A stretch of 64,000 nt of DNA from Niastella caeni (lineage in GTDB: Bacteria > Bacteroidota > Bacteroidia > Chitinophagales > Chitinophagaceae). The stretch lies in the NCBI RefSeq assembly GCF_004834005.1, contig NZ_STFF01000005.1, positions 1 through 64,000 of the forward strand, written 5' to 3'. This document shows, piece after piece, positions 17,675 to 26,731 of this stretch (position 1 is its first letter; each line of letters starts with the position of its first letter). The notes under the pieces are model-generated. The model worked only from the letters and a program-made list of their open reading frames with translations, was not told where the DNA came from and made no database searches. A program made the translations under genes and the position numbers.

Positions 17675-18064
17675 TTATTGATTTTTTAATGAGAGTATGT
17701 AGCGAACCATTTCTTTGGCACTGTCGACACTAACTGTCGGGTGTGGTGTCATTGGTACGCTGCCCCAGACACCAGAGCCGCCCTTGATTATTTTTTGAGC
17801 AAGGGTGTCAATATTTGCTTCGGTTGCTTCATATTTTTGAGCCACTTCAGTATAAGCAGGTCCGATATTTTTTTCACTGATCTTATGACAGGTAGTGCAA
17901 TCGAGCGCACCGATCATTTCCAGGCCTTTTTCATTGGCGTTGCTGGCGGGAGCGGTGGGAGTTGCATTTTCGGCTGGTTTTTCTTCACCGGCTTTTTTAC
18001 CGTCTGAGGAGTTGCAGGCAACCATTGCTGTACAAAATGCAGCAAAAACAACATATTTCTTCAT
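17675..18064 (-). CDS. Class I c-type cytochrome, lipoprotein
   Basis: A 129-residue lipoprotein (lipobox AMVAC, Cys17) with an Ala/Pro/Glu-rich linker and a single cytochrome c domain. The heme motif is CTTCH at about residues 56-60, and the axial Met is expected in GSVPMTPHP. It resembles the small periplasmic cytochromes that accept electrons from GMC-type dehydrogenases with a gluconate-2-dehydrogenase-like small subunit. Both of those partners are encoded 5-9 kb away in the same cluster. It ends a minus-strand operon with a TIM-barrel protein and a Gfo/Idh/MocA oxidoreductase. Confidence 0.92.
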   Translation of the reverse strand: MKKYVVFAAFCTAMVACNSSDGKKAGEEKPAENATPTAPASNANEKGLEMIGALDCTTCHKISEKNIGPAYTEVAQKYEATEANIDTLAQKIIKGGSGVWGSVPMTPHPTVSVDSAKEMVRYILSLKNQ

Positions 18065-18115
18065 CGAAACAAATTTTAGTTCAGAATGTGCAAGTTACAA
18101 GTTTAGCAAATTACA

Positions 18116-19171
18116 TTATTTTAATCCTAATACCGACCGGTTAAATTTTTCATCGCTTCCGGTACCGGCAAAATCGTCAAACGCTTTCTCTGTAACGCGA
18201 ATAATGTGGTCTTTTATGAACACGGCTCCTTCTGCAGCGCCGTCTTCAGGATGCTTGATACAACATTCCCATTCCAGCACGGCCCAGCCTTTATAATCAT
18301 AAGCCGATAGTTTACTAAAGATAGATTTAAAATCTACCTGGCCATCGCCCAGCGAGCGAAAACGGCCGGCCCTGTCTATCCAGTTCTGGTAGCCACCATA
18401 AACGCCTTGCTTTCCGGTTGGGTTGAACTCCGCATCTTTTACATGGAACATGCGAATGCGCTCATGATAGTTGTCGATATACTCCAGATAATCGAGGCAT
18501 TGCAATACAAAGTGCGAAGGGTCGTACAACAGGCAGGCCCTTGAATGGTTATTGGTATGTTTTAAGAAGAGCTCGTATGAAATACCATCGTGAATATCTT
18601 CATTGGGATGTACTTCGTAACAAACATCCACTCCGCACTCATCGAAGTAATTTAGGATGGGTAGCCAGCGGTTGGCCAGCTCTTTGAAGCCGGTCTCAAC
18701 AAGCCCCGCGGGCCGTTGTGGCCAGGGATATACTGTGGGCCATAACAAGGCACCGCTGAAAGTTGCGTGGGCATCTAATCCCAGGTTTTGCGAAGCCTTG
18801 GCGCCATAGCGCAATTGTTGAACGGCCCATTCGGTACGGGCTTTGGGATTATTGCGGAATTTTTCCGGTGCAAAGCCATCGACCAATGTATCGTAGGCAG
18901 GATGTACTGCCACCAGTTGCCCTTGCAAATGAGTTGAGAGTTCTGTGATCTCTAACCCGGCTTCTTTTACGACGCCTTTTATTTCGTCAGCATAGGTTTT
19001 GCTTTCGGCTGCTTTTTGCAGATCGATACAGCGGCTGTCCCAGGAAGGTATTTGTACACCCACAAAGCCCAGGCTTTTCGCCCACTGGCAAATTGATTTC
19101 AGTGTATTGAATGGCGGTTGATCGCCCATGAACTGAGCCAGGAATAATCCGGGTCCTTTTATCGTCTTCAT
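18116..19171 (-). CDS. Sugar phosphate isomerase/epimerase (TIM barrel, cytoplasmic)
   Basis: A 351-residue xylose-isomerase-like TIM barrel. The frame opens at 19207, but MKTIKGPGLFLAQFMGD at 19171 is the better start. Metal-ligand strands read VCYEVHPNEDIHDG, LLYDPSHFVLQ, MFHVKDAEF and GWAVLEWECC. It lacks a signal peptide, unlike the barrel at 13764, so it should work in the cytoplasm. It is encoded between a Gfo/Idh/MocA gene (upstream) and cytochrome c (51 bases downstream) on the same strand. Together with that oxidoreductase it probably converts an imported keto-sugar or inositol-like compound; the exact substrate is not visible. Confidence 0.88.
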   Translation of the reverse strand: MKTIKGPGLFLAQFMGDQPPFNTLKSICQWAKSLGFVGVQIPSWDSRCIDLQKAAESKTYADEIKGVVKEAGLEITELSTHLQGQLVAVHPAYDTLVDGFAPEKFRNNPKARTEWAVQQLRYGAKASQNLGLDAHATFSGALLWPTVYPWPQRPAGLVETGFKELANRWLPILNYFDECGVDVCYEVHPNEDIHDGISYELFLKHTNNHSRACLLYDPSHFVLQCLDYLEYIDNYHERIRMFHVKDAEFNPTGKQGVYGGYQNWIDRAGRFRSLGDGQVDFKSIFSKLSAYDYKGWAVLEWECCIKHPEDGAAEGAVFIKDHIIRVTEKAFDDFAGTGSDEKFNRSVLGLK

Positions 19172-19188
19172 TAAATGCGCTTTGATTG

Positions 19189-19330
19189 TTAAAATTTCAA
19201 GAACCAAATTCCAAGATCCAAAGAATAAATTCCAAAACCCAAATTCCCAATTACCAAAGTACTATTATGCGTAGTTTGTGATTTGAGTTTTGTTTTGAGC
19301 TTGCGATTTGTAATTTGAGATTTACGGCCT
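19189..19330. repeat. Fold-back spacer made of permuted short words
   Basis: The left half repeats CCAA/AATTCC words (for example CCAAATTCCAAGATCCAAAG), and the right half repeats their complements (TTTGTGATTTGAGTTTTG). The two halves can pair imperfectly over about 50 bases. It lies between two genes of one operon. Similar spacers occur elsewhere in the window. Confidence 0.55.
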
Positions 19331-19336
19331 TGCCGT

Positions 19337-20503
19337 TTATACTTCAAACAACGTCCATTTTTCTTTGCTGGCGCTGCTCTTAACAACGTTATCGATAAAC
19401 GCCATACCACGAACGCCTTCGTCTACCCGCGGAAAGTCGAGCATTTCTTTTGAAGGTTGTACGCCATCAATATGAGCAGATAAGGTCAGCGCAAAGTTGC
19501 GATAGATATTGCCGAATGCTTCCAGGTAACCCTCGGGGTGTCCGCCCGGAGTGCGGCAGTTATGCGTTGCGAAAGAAGACAACACGCCGGTATAATTTCC
19601 ACCGGCGCGTAAGATCTGCGTTGGTTGATCGAGCCATTTAACGATGAGGGTGTTTGGTTCGTGCTGCGCCCATTCAAGGCCGCCACGTTCGCCATATATC
19701 CGGATCTTCAATGCATTTTCTTCACCGGCGGCTACCTGCGAAGCCATTAAAACGCCGGCAGCGCCATTATCGAACTTTAATAATACGTTGCCATCATCAT
19801 CCAGTATGCGGCCTTCTACCATTATATTCAGGTCGGCGCACATATGCGTAATTTGTAAACCGGTAATGTATTCAGTTAGGTGGGCAGCGTGGGTCCCAAT
19901 ATCGCCCATGCAACCGCTCTTTCCTGATTTTTTAGGATCGGTTCTCCAGGCAGCCTGGGCATTGCCTTCGCGTTCCGACAATTTACTTAACCATCCTTGC
20001 GGATACTCTACATATACTTTTCTTATTTTTCCAAAAACACCGCCCTGGACCATAGCGCGAGCCTGCTTAACCATCGGGTAGCCGGAATAGGTATGTGTTA
20101 AGCACAACTGTAAACCGGTTTCATCTACTTTCTTTTTTAATTGTTTTGCTTCGTCTAGTGTGAAGGTCATGGGTTTTTCTATTACCACATGAAAGCCATG
20201 GTCAAGCGCCATCATAGCAGGAGCAAAGTGTGCAAAGTTGGGTGTTACAATTGTAACAAAGTCCATGCGTTGACCGGCTGGTAATTTGCTTTCTGCCTTG
20301 ATCATATCTTCATATTTGGTATATATGCGGTCATCGGGCAGAAATAACATTTTTCCGGATTCGATAGCCATCTCAGGGGAAATACTTAGTGACCCACATG
20401 CGAGCTCAATGAGGCCATCCATATTAGCAGCAATGCGGTGAACAGCGCCGATAAAGGCATCTTTGCCTCCACCCACCATTCCCATTTTTAATTTTCTGTT
20501 CAT
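19337..20503 (-). CDS. Gfo/Idh/MocA family oxidoreductase (cytoplasmic)
   Basis: A 388-residue NAD(P)-dependent dehydrogenase with a Rossmann fold at the N-terminus (MGMVGGGKDAFIGAVHR), VTIVTPNFAHF, and the family signature HVVIEKPMTFTLDEA near residue 110. There is no export signal, in contrast to the oxidoreductase at 14671. It heads a minus-strand operon with the TIM-barrel gene and cytochrome c. It is divergent from an MFS transporter 160 bases away. Likely role: reduction or oxidation of an imported keto-sugar. Confidence 0.9.
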   Translation of the reverse strand: MNRKLKMGMVGGGKDAFIGAVHRIAANMDGLIELACGSLSISPEMAIESGKMLFLPDDRIYTKYEDMIKAESKLPAGQRMDFVTIVTPNFAHFAPAMMALDHGFHVVIEKPMTFTLDEAKQLKKKVDETGLQLCLTHTYSGYPMVKQARAMVQGGVFGKIRKVYVEYPQGWLSKLSEREGNAQAAWRTDPKKSGKSGCMGDIGTHAAHLTEYITGLQITHMCADLNIMVEGRILDDDGNVLLKFDNGAAGVLMASQVAAGEENALKIRIYGERGGLEWAQHEPNTLIVKWLDQPTQILRAGGNYTGVLSSFATHNCRTPGGHPEGYLEAFGNIYRNFALTLSAHIDGVQPSKEMLDFPRVDEGVRGMAFIDNVVKSSASKEKWTLFEV

Positions 20504-20663
20504 GAAAAAGAAATTAGAAAATGTGAAAAAGGATTTGTTTTAAAATAAAAAATTACATTTACATGCTTATTTGAATCTAACGAAATTACAATAGCATTCG
20601 ATAAAGTTAGGTGGTTCGGTAAAAACTTTAAAAATTATCAATTACCCCCATCTATAAACCTAA

Positions 20664-21917
20664 ATGTTTCTTGCCATGCAACAACCAACTATCAACCGGA
20701 AGCAACTATTTATTGCTAGCTGTACTGCGCTTATTGTTACTGCAATGACCTTTGCTTTCCGCGCCTCTCTTGAAGGTGTTTGGGGTACTGAATTTCATCT
20801 CGATAAAGAACAAATTGGCTGGGTTTTCAGTCCGGCATTCTGGGGTTTTACATTGGCCATGATCTTTGGTGGGCCGTTGTGCGATGTAATAGGTATGAAA
20901 CGTTTGATCGGGCTTGCTTTTATCGGGCATGTGTCGGGCGTAATTATTTACCTGATTGCAAAGGACGCCACCATGTTATTTATAGGTACCCTGTGTATAG
21001 GGATCGGTAATGGCATGGTAGAAGCAGCTTGTAACCCGCTTGTGGTTTCTTTGTTCCCTGATAATAAGACGACGATGTTAAATCGCTTTCACGTATGGTT
21101 TCCGGGTGGTATTGTAATTGGCGGTTTAATAGCGTATGTGCTGTTAGAAAAAATGCAGATCGGCTGGCATGTGCTGGTAGCCCTGTTATTGATCCCGGCT
21201 GTAATTTATGGCGTGTTATTCCTGAAGCTTAAATTTCCCCAAACAGAACGTGTTGCAAAAGGTATCAGTGGCAAACAAATGTTTGCTGCCTGTTTAAGCC
21301 CCTTGTTTATAGTAATGGTTGTTTGTATGTTTTTGACCGCTGCCACCGAGTTGGGTACTAACCAGTGGCTGGGTGCTTTATTGCAGGGTGCAGGTGTTTC
21401 AGGTATCCTGGTACTGGTATTTATTAATGGTGTTATGGCCCTGGGCCGTTCTTTTGCCGGACCGGTTGTGCACCGTTTAAATCCCAATGGTATGCTGATA
21501 TTTTCCGCTTTATTTGCCGGTATTGGTTTAATACTGTTAAGCAATGCCAGCGGCGGCGCTGCATTTGGTGCGGCCCTTGTATTTGCTATTGGTATCTGCT
21601 TCTTCTGGCCAACCATGCTTGGCTTTGTATCTGAATATTTACCCAATACGGGCGCTTTAGGACTATCATTAATGGGTGGCGCGGGTATGTTTTCGGTGTC
21701 TTTAATTCTGCCTGTTATGGGTAAATGGTACGATAACTATAAAGCTGCTGCCATTGCAGCCGGGGAAGAAGTAGCAAAAGCAGAATCCATCGCCGGCTCC
21801 AATACCTTTATGAAGGTTGCTATTATGCCTGCCATCCTGGTAGTAATTTTTGTTATAATCTATTTTGCGCGCCGTAAGCACTACGTGCAGCACAAACAGG
21901 AACAGGCAATAGCATAG
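20664..21917 (+). CDS. Major facilitator superfamily transporter (sugar-type)
   Basis: A 417-residue permease with 12 predicted membrane segments. The start may be ATG 20664 or the later ATG 20676. The loop between segments 2 and 3 reads GGPLCDVIGMKRLI, the MFS motif A, and a long acidic/polar tail ends in RRKHYVQHKQEQ. It is divergent from the Gfo/Idh/MocA operon and upstream of a hydroxypyruvate-isomerase-like gene, so it most likely brings the oxidised sugar into the cytoplasm. The subfamily resembles the FucP-like sugar permeases, but the substrate cannot be read from sequence. Confidence 0.88.
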   Translation: MFLAMQQPTINRKQLFIASCTALIVTAMTFAFRASLEGVWGTEFHLDKEQIGWVFSPAFWGFTLAMIFGGPLCDVIGMKRLIGLAFIGHVSGVIIYLIAKDATMLFIGTLCIGIGNGMVEAACNPLVVSLFPDNKTTMLNRFHVWFPGGIVIGGLIAYVLLEKMQIGWHVLVALLLIPAVIYGVLFLKLKFPQTERVAKGISGKQMFAACLSPLFIVMVVCMFLTAATELGTNQWLGALLQGAGVSGILVLVFINGVMALGRSFAGPVVHRLNPNGMLIFSALFAGIGLILLSNASGGAAFGAALVFAIGICFFWPTMLGFVSEYLPNTGALGLSLMGGAGMFSVSLILPVMGKWYDNYKAAAIAAGEEVAKAESIAGSNTFMKVAIMPAILVVIFVIIYFARRKHYVQHKQEQAIA

Positions 21918-22079
21918 GCTGTTTTGGGAATTCAAAATACGACGCCTGGTTAGCTGTTAACAACCGTTAGCGCATTATAGTACTATCTTAACCTTTTGGA
22001 ATATTTTAACGTTAACGGTTTTACATTTAATCGTTTTTGCGTGAACAATTTGTAAATTTCAATCTTAACTTTTATAAAC

Positions 22080-22970
22080 ATGGCCAATCAATCGCGAAGA
22101 GTTGCCATTAAGAACCTGGTAGCGGGTACGGCCGCGCTGGGTACTGCCAACATGCTTTCGTCTTTTACCACTTCTGAAGAAATTAAATCAACAACCTTGA
22201 AAGGAAATATCAACCACGCAGTTTGTCGTTGGTGCTACAGTTCTGTTGAGTTGGAAGAATTTTGTGCTGCCACTAAAAAAATGGGCATTAAAGCTATTGA
22301 CCTTGTTGGCCCCAAAGAGTGGCCCACCTTGCAAAAACATGGCCTGTTCTCTTCTATGTGCAATGGTGCCGAATTAAACCTGGTAGATGGCTGGAACGAC
22401 AAAAAATTCCACGCGCAGTTAATAAAGAATTATACCGAGATGATTCCCCTGGTTGCTAAAGCAGGTTATAAAAACCTCATTTGCTTTAGTGGCAACCGGC
22501 GCGGTATAGACGATGAAACAGGCTGGAAAAACTGCGCCGAAGGCTTAAAGCAGATCATGAGCGTAGCTGAAAAAAATAATGTGATCCTCGTAATGGAATT
22601 GCTGAACAGCAAGGTGAACCACAAAGATTACCAGTGCGATAAAACCGCCTGGGGCGTTGAGCTGTGTAAACGCATAGGTTCAGAAAATTTCAAACTGCTA
22701 TACGACATCTATCATATGCAGATAGATGAGGGTGATGTTATTCGCACCATAAAAGACAATCACCAGTACATAGCCCATTATCACACCGGTGGCGTTCCCG
22801 GAAGAAATGAAATTGATGAAACGCAGGAGTTGTATTACCCTGCTATCATGAAGGCAATTCTTGATACCGGCTTTAAAGGGTACGTTGCGCAGGAATTTAT
22901 ACCAGCTCGCAAAACCAACGAAGAAAAGTTGGCATCGCTTGAAAAAGCAATAAAAATTTGTGACGTATAG
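22080..22970 (+). CDS. Hydroxypyruvate isomerase-like TIM-barrel protein
   Basis: A 296-residue TIM barrel resembling Hyi. The N-terminus (MANQSRRVAIKNLVAGTAAL) is a twin-arginine-like signal, unusual for true cytoplasmic hydroxypyruvate isomerase. Barrel strands include NLICFSGNRRG, VILVMELLNSKVNHK, KLLYDIYHMQIDEGD and HYHTGGVPGRNE, with metal-binding Glu and His in the expected places, and a C-terminal GYVAQEFIP. It starts a plus-strand set with the two GMC dehydrogenases. Given its apparent export signal it may act as a periplasmic keto-sugar isomerase or lyase; the name follows the family rather than a proven reaction. Confidence 0.85.
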   Translation: MANQSRRVAIKNLVAGTAALGTANMLSSFTTSEEIKSTTLKGNINHAVCRWCYSSVELEEFCAATKKMGIKAIDLVGPKEWPTLQKHGLFSSMCNGAELNLVDGWNDKKFHAQLIKNYTEMIPLVAKAGYKNLICFSGNRRGIDDETGWKNCAEGLKQIMSVAEKNNVILVMELLNSKVNHKDYQCDKTAWGVELCKRIGSENFKLLYDIYHMQIDEGDVIRTIKDNHQYIAHYHTGGVPGRNEIDETQELYYPAIMKAILDTGFKGYVAQEFIPARKTNEEKLASLEKAIKICDV

Positions 22971-23021
22971 AACTGGTTTTTGCTTTTCTCTCGTCTTTCT
23001 AAAACTAAAAAACAATGAATC

Positions 23022-24701
23022 ATGGCAGACAATGTATATGATGCTATTGTAGTGGGGTCGGGTATTAGCGGCGGATGGGCTGCAAAGGAGTTGACCGAAA
23101 AAGGACTGAAGGTACTGTTGCTTGAACGTGGTGAAAATATTGAGCATATAAAAGGTTACACAAACGCCAATAAGGCGCCCTGGGAATTTCCGCATCGAGG
23201 CGGTAAAACCCAGGAGATGATAAAAGAATATCCCGTGTTGAACCGGGATTATCCGTTGAATGAAATGAACCTGAACTATTGGACCAACGAAAAAGATTGT
23301 CCATATACCGAAACAAAAAGGTTCGATTGGTTTCGCGGATACCATGTAGGCGGCCGCTCATTGATGTGGGGCCGGCAAAGCTACCGGTTCAGCGATCTCG
23401 ATTTTGAGGCAAATGTTAAAGATGGGCATGGTGTAGACTGGCCTATTCGTTATAAAGAAATTGCGCCCTGGTACGACTATGTTGAAAAATTCGCAGGTAT
23501 CAGTGGTAGTAAAGAAGGATTGGCGCATTTACCAGATGGACAGTTTCAACCTCCTATGGAGTTGAACTGCGTTGAAAAAGATGCGGCTGCCCGGTTGAAA
23601 GAATATTATAAAGGACAACGTCATTTATTCATTGGCCGCGTTGCCAACATCACACAGCCGTTACCAGGCAGAACCAATTGCCAGTACCGCAACAAATGCT
23701 GGCTGGGTTGTCCGTTTGGCGGCTACTTCAGCACCCAGTCTTCTACCTTGCCTGCTGCTGTGGCTACCGGTAATTTAACACTGCGCCCGTTTTCAATTGT
23801 AACAAAAGTATTGTACGATAAAGACAAGAAAAGAGCCACAGGGGTTGAAGTGATGGATGCGCAGGAAAATAAAACATACGAGTTTAAATCGAAAGTGGTG
23901 TTCCTGTGCGCTTCAGCATTTAACAGTACCTGGGTTTTGTTCAATTCTGCAACTGACATCTGGCCTGGTGGCTTGGGCAGCAGCAGCGGCGAATTGGGAC
24001 ATAATGTAATGGATCATCATTTCAGGATTGGTGCAGATGGTTTGGCTGAAGGCTATGACGACAAATACTATTTCGGCCGCAGGCCAACCGGCTTCTATAT
24101 ACCACGTTTCCGCAATGTGGGCAGCGATAAAAGGGATTATGTGAGGGGTTTCGGTTACCAGGGTGGCGCCAGCCGTCAGGGTTGGAACCGCCAGATCGCT
24201 GAATTAAGCATCGGGGCCGAATTGAAGAATGCATTATCTGAACCTGGTCCCTGGTCGATGGGTATGACCGCCTTTGGTGAAATATTACCTTACCACGAGA
24301 ACCGGATCTCGCTCGATACATCGAAAAAAGATAAATGGGGTTTACCCGTGCTGGCTATTGATTGTGAATTGAAGGAAAATGAAAAGAAAATGCGCATCGA
24401 TATGAAGAACGATGCCATGGAAATGCTGACGGCAGCCGGTTTGAAGGATGTAAAACCATCAGAAAGCGATTATTTCATGGGCATGGGTATTCATGAAATG
24501 GGAACAGCCCGCATGGGTAAAGATCCTAAAACCTCCGTGCTCAATGCACATAACCAGGTTTGGGATGCACCCAATGTATATGTAACAGACGGCGCCTGCA
24601 TGACATCTGCAGCGTGCGTTAACCCTTCACTTACTTACATGGCCTTAACGGCCCGTGCCGCCGACCATGCGGTGAGTGAATTGAAAAAGCAAAACCTGTA
24701 A
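23022..24701 (+). CDS. GMC-family FAD-dependent dehydrogenase 1 (glycoside/gluconate dehydrogenase type)
   Basis: A 559-residue glucose-methanol-choline oxidoreductase. The FAD-binding motif is VVGSGISGGWAAKEL (about residues 9-23); GGRSLMWGRQSYR and the C-terminal pair HEMGTARMG and CVNPSLTYMAL hold the expected active-site His and Asn. A cysteine group CQYRNKCWLGC (C-x5-C-x3-C) resembles the cysteine-rich segment of bacterial FAD glucose dehydrogenases that binds an Fe-S cluster. No signal peptide is present, so export probably relies on the Tat signal of the small subunit encoded at 26732. It is about 160 bases upstream of a close paralogue. Electrons would go to the cytochrome c at 17675. 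Confidence 0.92.
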   Translation: MADNVYDAIVVGSGISGGWAAKELTEKGLKVLLLERGENIEHIKGYTNANKAPWEFPHRGGKTQEMIKEYPVLNRDYPLNEMNLNYWTNEKDCPYTETKRFDWFRGYHVGGRSLMWGRQSYRFSDLDFEANVKDGHGVDWPIRYKEIAPWYDYVEKFAGISGSKEGLAHLPDGQFQPPMELNCVEKDAAARLKEYYKGQRHLFIGRVANITQPLPGRTNCQYRNKCWLGCPFGGYFSTQSSTLPAAVATGNLTLRPFSIVTKVLYDKDKKRATGVEVMDAQENKTYEFKSKVVFLCASAFNSTWVLFNSATDIWPGGLGSSSGELGHNVMDHHFRIGADGLAEGYDDKYYFGRRPTGFYIPRFRNVGSDKRDYVRGFGYQGGASRQGWNRQIAELSIGAELKNALSEPGPWSMGMTAFGEILPYHENRISLDTSKKDKWGLPVLAIDCELKENEKKMRIDMKNDAMEMLTAAGLKDVKPSESDYFMGMGIHEMGTARMGKDPKTSVLNAHNQVWDAPNVYVTDGACMTSAACVNPSLTYMALTARAADHAVSELKKQNL

Positions 24702-24740
24702 GATTAATGTGCTGATGTACTAATAGTAAAGGCAGGCTTG

Positions 24741-24771
24741 TTAAATGTTCACGAAACATTTAAAATTTTTT
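24741..24771 (+). terminator. Probable terminator within the GMC pair
   Basis: TTAAATGTT (24741-24749) pairs with AACATTTAA (24755-24763), and a run of Ts follows. It may cause partial termination between the two GMC genes. The rest of this spacer (to 24861) is made of ATTAGCA/CAAATTAGC-type words. Confidence 0.6.
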
Positions 24772-24861
24772 TTAATTTACACGCTGCCTAATCCTAATTG
24801 ATTGCGTCTTTATTCTGTCAATTAGCATATTAGCACATTATCAAATTAGCAAATTAATATT

Positions 24862-26574
24862 ATGGGCGATTCTCTAAACGTACACCTAAACACTAAAGCA
24901 ACTGTACAAAATACCTATGATGCCATTGTAGTAGGGTCGGGTATAAGTGGTGGCTGGGCCGCCAAAGAATTATGCGAAAAGGGCCTGAAAACACTGGTGC
25001 TGGAACGGGGTAGAAATGTAGAACACATAAAAGACTACGCCGGAACAGAAAAGGATATCTGGCAATTGATACACCATAATAAGGTAACTGAAGAAGACAG
25101 GAAGAACAGCCCTATTCAAAGCAAGTGTTATGCTTTTGATGAAGTATCAAAAAAGTTCTTTGTCAATGATCTGGAAAATCCATACAACGAGGTAAAGAAG
25201 TTCTGGTGGATACGCGGGTATCATGTTGGCGGCCGTTCGCTGATGTGGGGCCGTCAGTCATATCGCTGGAGTGAACTGGACTTTGAAGCCAATGCGAAAG
25301 ATGGCCATGGAGTTGATTGGCCCATCCGGTATAAAGACCTGGCGCCCTGGTACAGCTATGTTGAGAAATTTGCTGGTATAAATGGAAACCGCGATGGTTT
25401 GCCGCAGTTGCCCGATGGCGAATTTTTACCTGCCATGGAAATGAATTGCCTTGAGAAACATGTGGCGGCCAGCCTTAAACAAAATTATACCGACCGGGTA
25501 ATGATCATGGGTCGTTCGGCCAACCACACAAAACAAGTGGGTGACCGCGGGCCTTGCCAGTACCGCAATAAATGCCACCAGGGCTGTCCGTTCGGTGGTT
25601 ATTTCAGCAGTAACTCGGCAACCCTGCCTGCCGCCAGAGCAACCGGTAATCTTACTTTACGGCCCAATTCCATTGTGCTGGATGTGTTGTATGATAAAGA
25701 TAAAAAGCGCGCAACCGGTGTACGGATTCTTGATGCTGAAACCATGAAGACCGAAGAGTACTATGCTAAAATAGTCTTCCTGAACGCATCAACCCTGGGA
25801 ACTGCGCATATCTTATTACACTCCGTGTCGGATGCATTTCCGAATGGATTTGGTAATACCAGCGAGCAGGTAGGGCATAACCTGATGGACCATCACTATG
25901 GTGTAGGGGCACATGGAGATTATGAAGGGTTTGCTGATACTTATTATTATGGAAGAAGGCCGAATGGTATCTATATTCCCCGGTTCAGGAATATCAATGA
26001 AAAAACAAAACGCAGCGATTATGTACGCGGTTTTGGTTACCAGGGCGGCGCCAGCAGGGGTAGAGTAAATAACGGAGATGGTATTGGCGTTGAACTGAAA
26101 GCCAGTCTTACAGAACCTGGTAACTGGACCATGGGCATTGGCGCCTGGGGCGAGCACCTGCCTTATTATGAAAACAAGGCCACTTTAAATAAAGACAAGA
26201 AAGATAAATGGGGGCTGCCTACGCTTGATATTGATTGTGAGTTCAAGGAAAATGAAAAGATCATGCGGAAGGATATGATGGATAGCGCCAAGGAAATGTT
26301 AGAGAAAGCAGGGTTGAAAAATGTGAGCACGTACGATAGCGATCCGCCGCCCGGATTCTGTATTCATGAAATGGGCACCGCCCGCATGGGTAGAGATCCT
26401 AAAACATCGGTGTTGAACGGCAATAACCAGATGCACGATGTAAAAAATGTGTTCATTACCGATGGCGCCTGTATGGCATCATCAGCCTGCCAGAACCCGT
26501 CATTAACGTATATGGCGCTTACGGCCCGCGCTGCTGATTTTGCGGTAAATGAGTTGAAGAAAGGAAACCTGTAG
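24862..26574 (+). CDS. GMC-family FAD-dependent dehydrogenase 2 (paralogue)
   Basis: A 570-residue paralogue of the preceding gene, with the same layout: VVGSGISGGWAAKEL, GGRSLMWGRQSYRW, CQYRNKCHQGC, and the C-terminal HEMGTARMG and CQNPSLTYMAL active-site motifs. It has about 15 extra residues at the N-terminus and an insertion near residue 75 (VTEEDRKNSPIQSKCYAFDE) that could reshape the substrate entrance. There is no signal peptide. With one small-subunit gene serving two large subunits, the pair may form alternative dehydrogenase complexes of different specificity. Confidence 0.92.
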   Translation: MGDSLNVHLNTKATVQNTYDAIVVGSGISGGWAAKELCEKGLKTLVLERGRNVEHIKDYAGTEKDIWQLIHHNKVTEEDRKNSPIQSKCYAFDEVSKKFFVNDLENPYNEVKKFWWIRGYHVGGRSLMWGRQSYRWSELDFEANAKDGHGVDWPIRYKDLAPWYSYVEKFAGINGNRDGLPQLPDGEFLPAMEMNCLEKHVAASLKQNYTDRVMIMGRSANHTKQVGDRGPCQYRNKCHQGCPFGGYFSSNSATLPAARATGNLTLRPNSIVLDVLYDKDKKRATGVRILDAETMKTEEYYAKIVFLNASTLGTAHILLHSVSDAFPNGFGNTSEQVGHNLMDHHYGVGAHGDYEGFADTYYYGRRPNGIYIPRFRNINEKTKRSDYVRGFGYQGGASRGRVNNGDGIGVELKASLTEPGNWTMGIGAWGEHLPYYENKATLNKDKKDKWGLPTLDIDCEFKENEKIMRKDMMDSAKEMLEKAGLKNVSTYDSDPPPGFCIHEMGTARMGRDPKTSVLNGNNQMHDVKNVFITDGACMASSACQNPSLTYMALTARAADFAVNELKKGNL

Positions 26575-26731
26575 AATTTGATAATGTGGTAATTTGAAAA
26601 TTTGAAAATGGGGGCATTCTTAATTTTCAGATTTTCAAATCAAATGGCGAATTGCAATTCTGAACGAGCAAGTGAAAACGGCAGATAGAATTTTCAAATT
26701 TTCAAATTGAATAATTTTCAAATTAGTTATT

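Noticed and set aside
22698..23345. 215-residue antisense frame across the isomerase/GMC boundary
   Set aside because: It spans two clear genes on the other strand, and its composition looks like a reverse-frame artefact.
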